From positions 620,001 to 684,000 of the forward strand of contig CALYLW010000214.1 of assembly GCA_944989445.1 (NCBI GenBank): a stretch of DNA of 64,000 bases. Direction: 5' to 3'. The notes beneath the pieces were generated by a model. The model was not told the origin of the DNA and searched no databases. It worked only from the letters and a program-made list of their open reading frames with translations. How positions within the stretch are numbered: position 1 is the stretch's first letter; each line of letters begins with the position of its first letter. Below are positions 55,785 through 64,000 of this stretch, in pieces. Made by a program: the position numbers and the translations under genes. The stretch is from Ampullaceana balthica. Lineage: Eukaryota > Mollusca > Gastropoda > Lymnaeidae.

Positions 55785-56475
55785 TTAAGTAAAATTATGA
55801 ATTTGGTTAATTCCATATGGAGCCAACGTACCAAATCTTTTTATGAGTCTATTTTCCATGTGGACTCTATCATGGGTATTGCTTGCATATAAAATACCAG
55901 TTACTGCAATATCTGATATGCCGTTATGGTCAACACTGTTAAAATGTTTAGAAACAGGACATTGAGCCTGTTTATTTATATTATACAGGTGTTCTCTAAA
56001 CCGATCTCCAAGACGACGACCAGTCTCACCCACGTAAATTTTATTACACCTCTTGCAAAGAATTGCATAAATCACGTTGCGACTTGTTCAAGTGAATCCA
56101 TCTTTTATTAAGAGTTTTGAATTTTTCAAGAGGGAAAGAAATGTTGTTAATTTCCATCACATATGGACAAGTATTGCAACGGTTACGGTTGCAACCTTTT
56201 GTTCCAATATGTGCTTTCATTGTGGGAAGGTGACTTCTTACAAGAATATCTCTGAGGCTTCTATCTCTCCGGAAAGCAAAAAGAGGAGGTTTTTTGAAGA
56301 CCTGCTGAGTTAGAGGGTCAGCCATAAGGATTGGTCGGTTTTTGAGAATCACCTGGTGGGCTTTAAAATTATGAGGATGAAAAGTTAAAATAAATTTTGA
56401 TCGATCACATTGATCAGAAACAGATGATTTAAATGTATCCTGTCTGGTCATGCCAGGTAATAAACGGATAAACAA
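55785..56475 (-). pseudogene. Penelope-like protein C terminus (zinc-binding linker and GIY-YIG)
   Basis: 56,044-56,475 reads FAFRRDRSLRDILVRSHLPT then GTKGCNRNRCNTCPYV (a Cys-rich linker) and LNKRWIHLNKSQRDLCN. After a frameshift near 56,050, 55,785-56,075 reads MIYAILCKRCNKIYVGETGR, RLGDRFREH, QCPVSKHFNSVDHNGISDIA and MENRLIKRFGTLAPYGINQI. The YVGETGR...R...EH series is the GIY-YIG nuclease. Plus-strand frames are shadows. Confidence 0.85.
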
Positions 56476-56520
56476 AGACGAACGAAAGGCAATTTTTGGA
56501 AAATTCTTTCTACAACATTG

Positions 56521-57131
56521 TTCTAAATATTATTAGCTATTAGTTGAAGTTTGTTTCAACCCGACAGATGTTATGGTTGACGGGAAATGACAAAATACTG
56601 ATATATTTTCGTTTTTTTTTATTTTCCAGGAAATCCAGTAAACCTTTTCGTTATTTTGGCCGTTGCACATCCTTTGGATATCCTTAGCATATTTGCAATA
56701 GACCCGATCCCTCTATCTGGTATGGTTCAGGAGGAGTTGCATGTGCAAGCGTTACAGACATTTCGAATCTATAAACGCAATTTTTCAAAGGGAAATTGCG
56801 TTAAAAAAATAACGAACGCGTCTGTATGAAAATTGAAAACAACTTAATTAAAATATTTTAAAAGACAATCACATCTATTGAAATAACTAATGTTCATTTT
56901 AACATAAAACGTTTTTAAATGGTCTATTTTGAGAAATAAAATAGCAATCAATCTCCTTCATAAATTAAAAATATTTTTTGGTTATGATAATTTATTTTTA
57001 ACTGAACTTTTAGCTATATTGAAATATTAGACTACAGTTTGAAGTATACATACATTTTGTAATTTAAAACCACCCTTTATGTGTCCTGAAGAAAATGTTT
57101 ATCAAATAATTAAAAATGTGAAAATATTTAC
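56521..57131 (-). other. First intron, exon-1 side, nothing recognised
   Basis: AT-rich intron sequence ending at the GTAAAT donor of exon 1. Confidence 0.5.
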
Positions 57132-57222
57132 CTTCTGAAAGAGCTAGTGGCAACCATATCGCCAGTAGCACTAACGTAAATAGAAAATGCACTGTATCCA
57201 ATGACAAGAGCTTGAATGCCAT
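57132..57222 (-). CDS. Signal-peptide exon of lectin-EGF receptor
   Basis: The ATG at 57,220-57,222 begins MAFKLLSLDTVHFLFTLVLL, then AIWLPLALSE, and the exon ends in phase 1 at a GTAAAT donor. A hydrophobic core of about 14 residues, a polar end and small residues before SEG fit a cleavable secretion signal. An upstream in-frame ATG at about 57,294 exists (MKYCYMYRDN) but would put 24 polar residues ahead of the signal, so the inner ATG is preferred. Phase joins to the EGF exon at 52,936 as SE-GCTTTG. Confidence 0.8.
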
Positions 57223-58394
57223 TCTCGAAATTGAACTACCGCTTGTCATGTCACATTCTGGAACGTTATCACGATACATGTAGCAATATTTCATTCTTCT
57301 ATAAAAGTATATATTTTATAAACAAAACTAAAGTGGAGCTAAAACAAAATATTTTTTTTTAATATGTTGAATGCCATCGTTATGGATGTTAATATAAGTT
57401 TACTGAATAATTAAACAAAAGCTATTATGTAAAATATTGAGACCATTTGTTTAACTTTAAATTTCTTTCCTTTATGAATGTGGCAGTTGAATTACAGACG
57501 ACACGACTTGCTGCTGTATAAAAATAGATTTTATTGTCTACATTTGATCGCTTGAATTTCGAAGGACAAACAGTATTTAGAGCGTGTAAAAGATATTTGA
57601 TCACTATCAATTTATCGATTGGTAATTTTTTTACTTTGCAAGGCAGGCAATTTTATCATGCGAATGGTATGAAAGATTTTAAACCTTACCACAATTGCTT
57701 AAATCAAAATAATAATATGATGTTTAATTGTTGGAAACACTTGTCTTTCCCACAATTTTTATATCCTTATAGAGGCTGTCAAATAATTCCCTATAAGTGT
57801 TATAACATTTTCCATGCATCAAATCCTTATATGAATACGAACAAGTTTAGATACGCATAGAAATGTAACTCCGTCACGCTACAATAAAAGAACTAAAAAA
57901 TCACGTGGCCTCGACGTAATTGAAAATCCACCAAATCGCTCGATCGTGAACAGGAAGAATAACTGTGAACATGTGTAAACTAATGTTGCAAGGTCACATT
58001 GGCGATCGTTTACAGACATGAATAAATGATTTAAAAAGTAGTAAATTAGGCCCTATAGTGTTGTTAACTAGTATTCGGCCTTCTTCTCTCACTATTTTGT
58101 TTTGTGCTAACAAAGCATTGATTCTGAGGTTAATAAATATTAATTTGTTTTTTAAAAAGAATTAAAATTACAAAAAGTAGGACACAAAAGTTTCGATTCG
58201 TGTTTGTGAAAATGCAACGCAAAGATCTGAAAAAAATATCTGAAAGGTATAGTCGGCCTTTGTGTGTTAAAAATAATAAATAGATTAGCATTCAATGTGC
58301 TTGACTTAATCTAGTTGTAACATTTTTCACATCTTCTTGGACACGAAGCTTGGTTTGTGATTAGCCATTTGCTCCATTAATTTTTTTTAATTAA
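57223..58394. other. Upstream region of receptor gene, nothing recognised
   Basis: Would hold the 5' UTR and promoter. No TATA box or other element could be assigned against the AT-rich background; the plus frame at 57,534-57,860 has no recognisable domain. Confidence 0.4.
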
Positions 58395-58835
58395 AAAAAA
58401 ACCCGTAAAAAACAAGTATGTGACTATAAATCCTCATCATAATTAATTTTAGTTATGTCTCGTAAAACATGTTTACTAAAATGCTCACCGATCGGGAAGA
58501 TTAAAGAAAAAAAATTATCGCCAAAATAATACGCACCTTACCGCGCTACATGAAAGGTTGCTCAATATAATTCAAAACCACGACACTTTGGCACAAAAAT
58601 TTACATGTTGCACAGAGATAAATAAAAATAATCTAAAAAATCGATTAATTTATATACAGTACATTCGTTTGATCTGAAATTTCGATACATCATTTTTATC
58701 AACGGCACGAGTCTGCCTGCAAAGTTTCAGCTCGATAGCATACGAGGAAGTTGGTTAAAAATTGATCCAAAGTTTTTCGGCAAGCAAGGCCGCAAGGAAA
58801 CAGATGCCACGAGTAAATATAAAGAATTTTAAAAT
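58395..58835 (+). repeat. Hairpin-core repeat copy
   Basis: AAAACCCGTAAAAAACAAG start; TTTGATCTGAAATTTCGATA and AAAGTTTCAGCTCGATAGCA core; GAGTAAATATAAAGAATTTT end. More diverged than the other copies. Confidence 0.75.
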
Positions 58836-59095
58836 ATCAATAAAACTCAAGGAATTTTCTCCAATTTTAATTCTATTTTTTTTCCTATCTGCAAATAATC
58901 TAATATTTAAACCGATGTAGCGTTTTGCAGCCAGTCAGTTATCGATAAGCGGGGAAAATCCCCATTAACAAATTTGAAAATTAAGACGTAAAATAATTAC
59001 ATTTTGGTAACGAGATTAAAAGAGCATATTTCTCGCCATAAAATATTATGACGTTACGTTTTGACTTGAGTTTATAGAAATTAGTGAAAAGGAAA

Positions 59096-59790
59096 CGAAC
59101 CTATAAAAACAAAGTTTTTGACTATAAATCCATTATATATGAGACATAACTAGAAGTATTGATTATGTTAAAACGTGACAAACATTTACAGACAGAATCC
59201 GACTGATATTCCTTGCTGTGAAACCGGGGGATGGGGGAGGTGTGGTATTCGATGGCTGGCGTAAACTGAAGCAAGAGACACGTGACTGCAAACAACAGAC
59301 AATATATTGAGTTATATAGAGATAAACTAATAAAACAAACCCGTAAAAACAAAGTTTTTGACTATAAATCCCTTATATATGAGACATAACTAACAGTATT
59401 GATTATTTTTAAACGCTACAAACATTTACAGACTGAATCTGTCTTAACTCAACTTTGCTACATAACACTAGGGGGGGGGGAAACCGAGCTCAGCATGACA
59501 CGTAAAATGTAAACAAAAGCACACCGGTACTTCGATGGGTCGCGTCAAAGCGTCAACTCAAACTCTCACGTGGGAAAAAAACAATAACAAACCGTGAATT
59601 TGAATTACATACGTTATATAAGGATAAACTAAAAAATGCATTAATTTAATTACGGTATGTTCGATCGATCTGACATTTTGATACGATGCATTGTTAGGTG
59701 AGACGGGTCCGTGTGCAAAATTTCAGCTCGATCGGATCACGGGAAAAGGGTCATTTTTTACTTTTGTTTTTCCGCCCGCCCAAGACATAC

Positions 59791-59845
<55 letters not shown>

Positions 59846-60000
59846 GACAGAGACGCCGGTGAAGTTAATATAAGGGATTTTAAAATGCATTAATTTAATT
59901 AAGTAAATTAGATCGATATGAAATTTTGATACGATGCATTTGTTGGTGATACACGTTTATGTGCAAAATTTCAGCTCGATGGCAACACGGGAAGTGTAAG
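59096..60000 (+). repeat. Cluster of hairpin-core repeats (partial, full, partial)
   Basis: A 5' part at 59,096-59,332, a complete unit at 59,333-59,883 (start AAAACAAACCCGTAAAAAC, end GAAGTTAATATAAGGGATTT) and a 3'-core fragment at 59,884-60,000. The full unit contains a (GA)n tract at 59,795-59,841. Arranged head to tail, as in the trimer at 38.2 kb. Confidence 0.8.
59795..59841. repeat. (GA)n microsatellite
   Basis: Uninterrupted GA dinucleotides inside the repeat unit; frames here encode only RERERE. Confidence 0.95.
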
Positions 60001-60001
60001 A

Positions 60002-60530
60002 GCTGGTATACTATTTATTGTGTCCTCTTTGTCTTCAGGGTCCTAAGAACCACTAACTCGGTGGGATGATCTTGATACATCATTATTAACTTGTATTCCC
60101 CATCACGATGTGATTGAAAGTAGATGAGGTCGACCTGAAAACGAGATTTGAATTCAGAAAAAGCTATTGGCTTCACAACAATGCCTTTTTGACTAATTTT
60201 TGTTATTTCTCTCAAGGTTAACTAAGGTTAATAATCAGTTCAATATCATAACGGGTACCATTCTTGTATTTGGGTGAAAGTTTTTTTTAACATTCTGTCC
60301 TGTCCTGCTTATCAATGTCAAAATGAGCTTTATGAAGTACGAAAAATATATCGGAGTCGGCGACGTAAAACAGTATGGAACTCACGCCTTCTTGAACAGG
60401 GTAGATCAACTTACTCTTATTTTCGACCATCATGACATCATAGTGTTTCACCAGCCAATAGTCCGGTTGTTCTTGCTTAATGGTGGTCATAGCCATTTTC
60501 ACATCGTCCACCAACTTTCTGTAATTTGAA
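60002..60530 (-). pseudogene. KRBA2-like integrase fragment, second copy
   Basis: The minus strand carries KHYDVMMVENKSKLIYPVQE, GVSSILFYVADSDIFFVLHK, a frameshift, then KPIAFSEFKSRFQVDLIYFQ and YQDHPTELVVLRTLKTKRTQ. It ends before the second catalytic Asp, so the catalytic core is incomplete. Confidence 0.8.
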
Positions 60531-60534
60531 CTCG

Positions 60535-62285
60535 AACTATCCCTTAACCCGTCGTTGGGTCGTTGGGGCAACATCGTGAACTGCTCACTATCTCACGCCA
60601 TTTGTCCCGGTCCCGTGCTGCCCTTTTAGAGTCGCTGAAATACAGGCCGGTCCACTCTTTGATATCGTCCTCCGATCTCTTCTTTTGACTGACTCTTTTC
60701 CTTCCTCCCTGGACTGTGCCTTGCAATATAGTCTTTGCGAGATCTCCAGTTCTTGTCATGTGTCCATACCATCGTAGTTTCCTCTTTTTAATGGAGGTGA
60801 GAAGGTTCTCGTAGATCCAATGACAGTACTTATTGTGTTGCAGACCGCTTCGTTTGTAATGTGCGCTGTGTAGTAGATGTTCAATATCTTTCTGAAACAT
60901 CCCATCTCTAGCGCATTGAATTTTCTTTGGAGGTCTGCAGTGAACGTCCAAGCCTCACAACCATACAAGAAAACAGACATCGCCAGAGAGGGCATTAGTC
61001 GGATCTTTGATCTCAGGGAGAGTTTTTTACTTTGCCAGATGTGCTTTAGTTTACTCAATGCTGCCATTTAATTGGGTCACTCTGGCAAGAATTTCTGGCT
61101 TTGAGCCTTCGTCGGATATTATGGCCCCTAGATATTTGAAGATGGAGACCTCTTCGAGTTTTTGCCCGTTTATCCGAATCTCACTTGTGAATTTTCTAGT
61201 TGCCATGATCTTGGCCTTTTCTGCATTGATTTCAATGCCACATGCCTTTGCTGTTTTCTCTAGCTTTGTAAGGAATTCTTTTAGTTCGTCCTCGCTACCA
61301 GCTAGGCCGTCTATGTCATCGGCAAAGAGTAGGTTGGTTATACTTCTCCCTCCGATGCTGACTGTTTTGACATGGTCTTCTATCACATCTGTCATAATCC
61401 TTTCAATGAAGAGGTTGAACAGGATGGGGGAAAGTAAGCATCTTTGTTTGACACCAACAGTGGTCTTGAACCAATCCCCCAGCTTTGCTGTTGAAGAGTA
61501 CTGCGCTGGTTGCCCTGTTGTATAGGTTCTTGATCACTTCAATCAGGTTTGCATTAATGTTGAATTTGTGCATAGTTGCCCACAGTCCCACATGCCACAC
61601 TCTGTCGAACGCTTTTTTAAAGTCTATAAAGACATGGTAGAGATCACTCTGGTGTTGGAGATGTTTTTCACAGAGCACTCGCAGGTTAAAGATTTGCTCC
61701 GTTGTGCTTCTTCCTGCTCTGAAGCCCGCCTGCTCTTCTGATATGATTTGCTCTGCTAGTGGTTTCAGTCTGTTTAATATGATCATAAGCATGACTTTGC
61801 TGGGGTCAATAATCAGGCTGATTGTACGGTAGTTCTGACACATCTGTAGATTACCAATTTTTGTGAGCGTGATGACCAGCGATTGCGTCCAGGGGGTTGG
61901 CCATTTTCCGGTCTGCCAGATCTTGTTGCACATGTTATTTAGGATGTTTATTACGGGGTTACCTCCTGCCTGAATCGGTTAGCCTGGAATGTTGTCCGCT
62001 CCAGCTGATTTACCCCTTTTCAATTTTCGTACAGCCAGCTCCACCTCGTCGCGGAGAATAGAATGCATGTCTATGTTAGTTGACTTCGGGCAGTTGAGCA
62101 CTGATGCATCGCCTTTGGAGTCTTCATTGTACAGCTCAGAATAGTATTCAGTCCATCTTTTGAGAATTTCTTGTTCTGTGATACATTTTGCTGATTTATC
62201 TTGTATGGCTGAGATACGACCTTGTTTGGTGAATGTCAAGTCTTTAACAATTTTGTAAGCCTTTCTTGAATTGTTCCTTAGTAAG
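60535..62285 (-). mobile_element. LINE (ADDIDGLAG-type RT) inserted in the integrase transposon
   Basis: The flanks read TTTCTGTAA (left) and TTTTCGGTAA (right), matching TTTTTGGTAA in the uninterrupted element near 4,417; this fits a slightly diverged target duplication. 5'-truncated: it begins in the RT thumb-linker region, with no endonuclease. Confidence 0.8.
60544..62239 (-). pseudogene. Reverse transcriptase of the inserted LINE
   Basis: Order on minus: EILKRWTEYYSELYNEDSKG and LAVRKLKRGKSAGADNIPG; QNYRTISLIIDPSKVMLMII; EEQAGFRAGRSTTEQIFNLR; YHVFIDFKKAFDRVWHVGLW; then LLFADDIDGLAGSEDELKEF (active site, 61,306-61,334); the thumb FKYLGAIISDEGSKPEILAR; C-terminal MSVFLYGCEAWTFTADLQRK and RKLRWYGHMTRTGDLAKTIL, ending WREIVSSSRCCPNDPTTG. 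At least two frameshifts (near 61,400 and 61,950). Plus frames are shadows. Confidence 0.85.
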
Positions 62286-62800
62286 TTTTCGGTAACAGTT
62301 TCGGTTTAAAAATCGCTGTTTTTAGCAGCATTGGCTCTTACTTTAGATAAATCATCGTAGAACCGTCGTTGCATGTCAACATGGCGTGATTCCAGTCCTA
62401 ACACTACATTCTCTTCCGACATGGTAACACAGTAATCCAAGTGGAAACATTATGAGAGAACGTCTGTGGAATCTCAGACGGATGACATAAACAGACGTCG
62501 TGAGAAGAATTTTGGCAATATTGTCTTTGATTTGGTCGTGGAACTTCGTACCGGCTAAACGCTGTCTTACAATAACTTTTAACACTCACTGGCTTCGATC
62601 GTCATCATCAAACAACGACCAAAGCGCCAACGCCAACATTAGAGGCTAGAAAAGTGCCATGCCACTTAGATACTTTGCAGGACAACACCTCGGCACTCTA
62701 TAGAAAGCCTAGGCAATGTATGAAATAGCAATCATTTCATACTTTGCCTGAAACGATCAGGCATTCTATACATTGCCTGAATTTCATACTTTGCCTGTAA

Positions 62801-63200
62801 CATATATACAGTATATGTCAAATAATTTAATTTATAATGATGGACTTATTATAATATATACAATTTTATTTTCTAATTTAGGCAACATTTATTAAATTTT
62901 AGTTACATTTTATTTCTAATTAGAAATTATTATAAAGATTTATCTAAAAAATCTCAAAAGAATTGCCCCCCTCCCCTCTCCCCAAATATGTTCTGGCGAG
63001 CAAGTACTAAGGAACGTACTAAACGTTGTCATATTGTTGGTGTTATACAGTATGTATATTGGTCAAAATTGTGAAATGTGTTGCACTCTATTTTAATTAG
63101 TGATAATTATTTACCAGTGTTCATTTTTAGCGATATTGTGTGCAAGATACTTACAGTTTCACTATTTATTCATGTTGAATTCACTTTTATTTTTAGAACC
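62801..63200. other. AT-rich spacer
   Basis: Nothing recognised between the transposon end and the next hAT coding region. Confidence 0.5.
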
Positions 63201-63205
63201 CGAAA

Positions 63206-64000
63206 ATGGCCGAGAAGAGGAAAAGAAAAATAGACAATGAGTGTCGGCAGTTTCAAGATGATTGGAGTTTGAAATACTTCTTCATCAAATCCGACGAGAA
63301 AGCATTGTGTGTGATTTGCAATGAAACCGTGGCTGTGATGAAAGAATACAACCTGCGCCGTCATCATGAAAGCAAACATCGGGAGAAATATGAACAGCTG
63401 AAGGGTAAAGTCGGTGCTGAAAAATGTTTAAAAACTAAAAAATCAACTCACATTTCAGAGGACAATTTTCAGTAAATCCTCAAATGAAAATGAATCCTTA
63501 ACTAAGACCAGTTATAAAGTTGCCTATGTCCTGGCTAAAAGTGGCAAACCATTTACAGATGGTGAAGTAGTGAAGGAATGTTTGTTGGAGGTAGCTGAAG
63601 AACTTTGCCCAGAAAAGTCCAAAGAATTTAAAAATGTAGCTATGGGTGCAAATACCATTGCTCCCCGTGTTGCAGACTTGGGTGAAAACTTTGTGACTCA
63701 ATTAGCGAAAAATGCAAGCCGGTTTCGCCATTTTTCAATTGCAATGGATGAATCGCTGGACAGCTATTCCACCTCTCAACTTCTTGTGTTCATTAGAGGT
63801 GTGGATGAAGACATGAACATAACACAAGAGCTCTCTTCTCTACATAGCATGTATGGCACAGCTACCGGAGAGGATATATTCAATGAATTGGGAAAACATT
63901 TGTTGATTATAACTTGACTGGACTAACTTGACTTGCTTGATTGTTGATGGGGGAAAGAACATGAGTGGCATAAAGAAAGGCTTGGTTAGACAAGTGAAGC
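63206..64000 (+). pseudogene. hAT transposase, GTF2IRD2-like, N-terminal half (runs off window)
   Basis: The start is MAEKRKRKIDNECRQFQDDW. A BED-like finger follows (CVICNETVAVMKEYNLRRHH, ESKH). After a one-base frameshift near 63,470 come KVAYVLAKSGKPFTDGEVVK, LLEVAEELCPEKSKEFKNVA and FRHFSIAMDESLDSYSTSQL, where the first catalytic Asp of the hAT DDE core lies in AMDES. After further frameshifts near 63,900 come VDGGKNMSGIKKGLVRQ and the window edge. It belongs to the same broad family as the hAT at 22.3 kb but keeps more sequence. Confidence 0.85.

Larger units (their letters stand above)
55540..56520 (-). mobile_element. Penelope-like element, 3' half
   Basis: Minus-strand coding remnant (55,785-56,475) followed by a 3' region with a hammerhead-like core at 55,555-55,600. 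The RT domain is missing upstream, so the copy is 5'-truncated. It is in the first intron of the receptor gene, in the same orientation. Confidence 0.8.
5410..57222 (-). other. Lectin-EGF transmembrane receptor locus (whole gene, partly decayed)
   Basis: This joins 17 minus-strand segments recognised by conserved domains plus splice signals. Order: signal peptide (57,132-57,222); cassette copy A, EGF 52,796-52,936, Gal-1 49,207-49,386, Gal-2 47,043-47,237, F-lectin-a 42,732-42,965, F-lectin-b 42,019-42,234, EGF 41,578-41,709; cassette copy B, 30,577-30,717, 28,945-29,124, 28,135-28,329, 21,630-21,863, 20,909-21,125, 20,492-20,623; decayed EGF 11,583-11,720 and 9,224-9,357; TM 5,977-6,207; tail 5,410-5,573. 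Except for the damaged exons, every internal exon is a multiple of three and phase 1-1. The product would be a type I surface protein that probably binds glycans. It could also be two genes, one missing its 3' end and one its 5' end. Confidence 0.75.
60001..62800 (-). mobile_element. Second KRBA2-integrase transposon, split by a LINE
   Basis: The right end shows CAGGCATTCTATACATTGCC and ACTTTGCCTGTAA (to about 62,800), matching the end at 4,936. The transposase start MSEENVVLGLESRHVDMQRR (from about 62,420) continues FYDDLSKVRANAAKNSDF. Beyond the LINE come LVKHYDVMMVENKSKLIYPV (60,287-60,574) and FKSRFQVDLIYFQSHRDGEY (60,015-60,215). The left terminus is lost; the sequence changes to the hairpin repeat at 60,000. 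Confidence 0.8.

Overview
The window is eukaryotic, AT-rich and intron-dominated. It has no operons, no CRISPR array and no continuous host open reading frame. Its repeats include hAT, mariner, KRBA2-integrase, Penelope-like and several non-LTR retrotransposon families. The one host gene joins EGF-like modules to galactose-binding and F-type-lectin modules, an architecture I associate with pulmonate gastropod molluscs (Biomphalaria, Bulinus, Physa and relatives). The species is inferred from protein style only; I could run no search.

The host gene is on the minus strand, from 57,222 down to 5,410. It begins with a signal-peptide exon at 57.2 kb. A cassette of six exons follows (EGF, two galactose-binding-like exons, two F-type-lectin exons, EGF), and the cassette is present twice. 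The upstream copy (41.3-53.4 kb) is open throughout. The downstream copy (20.25-31.14 kb) is open except for one frameshift. Then come two decayed EGF exons (11.6 and 9.3 kb), an intact transmembrane exon (6.1 kb) and a cytoplasmic-tail exon with an in-frame stop (5.5 kb). Nearly all exons are symmetrical phase 1-1, so the duplicated cassette would splice in frame. The picture is a type I membrane lectin-EGF receptor whose ectodomain cassette was tandemly duplicated and whose 3' half is decaying.

Mobile DNA fills most of the rest. 0.1-2.0, 8-8.9, 12.5-12.9 and 15.1-16.4 kb hold mosaic non-coding repeats. 3.24-4.94 kb is a DNA transposon encoding a KRBA2/SCAND3-like integrase, with palindrome-bearing ends; a second copy at 60.0-62.8 kb is split by a LINE. 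9.77-10.55 kb is a mariner-type transposase remnant. 16.66-19.77 kb is a ZMYM1-like hAT. 22.33-24.64 kb is a GTF2IRD2-like hAT. 25.73-27.49 kb is a MITE with a ZBED5-like hAT nested in it. 31.16-35.17 kb is a full-length non-LTR element with one uninterrupted endonuclease-RT frame. 35.24-41.02 kb is a sister element with a 5' inversion, itself interrupted by a head-to-tail trimer of a ~500-bp hairpin repeat and a Penelope fragment. 55.5-56.5 kb is a Penelope-like 3' end with a hammerhead-like core. The right edge holds the 5' part of another hAT transposase.

The two cassette copies act as an internal clock. Paralogous empty sites show which insertions came before the duplication (the 193-bp MITE and the (TA)n tracts) and which came after (both hATs, the full-length LINE and the 1.9-kb GCGAC-repeat element).
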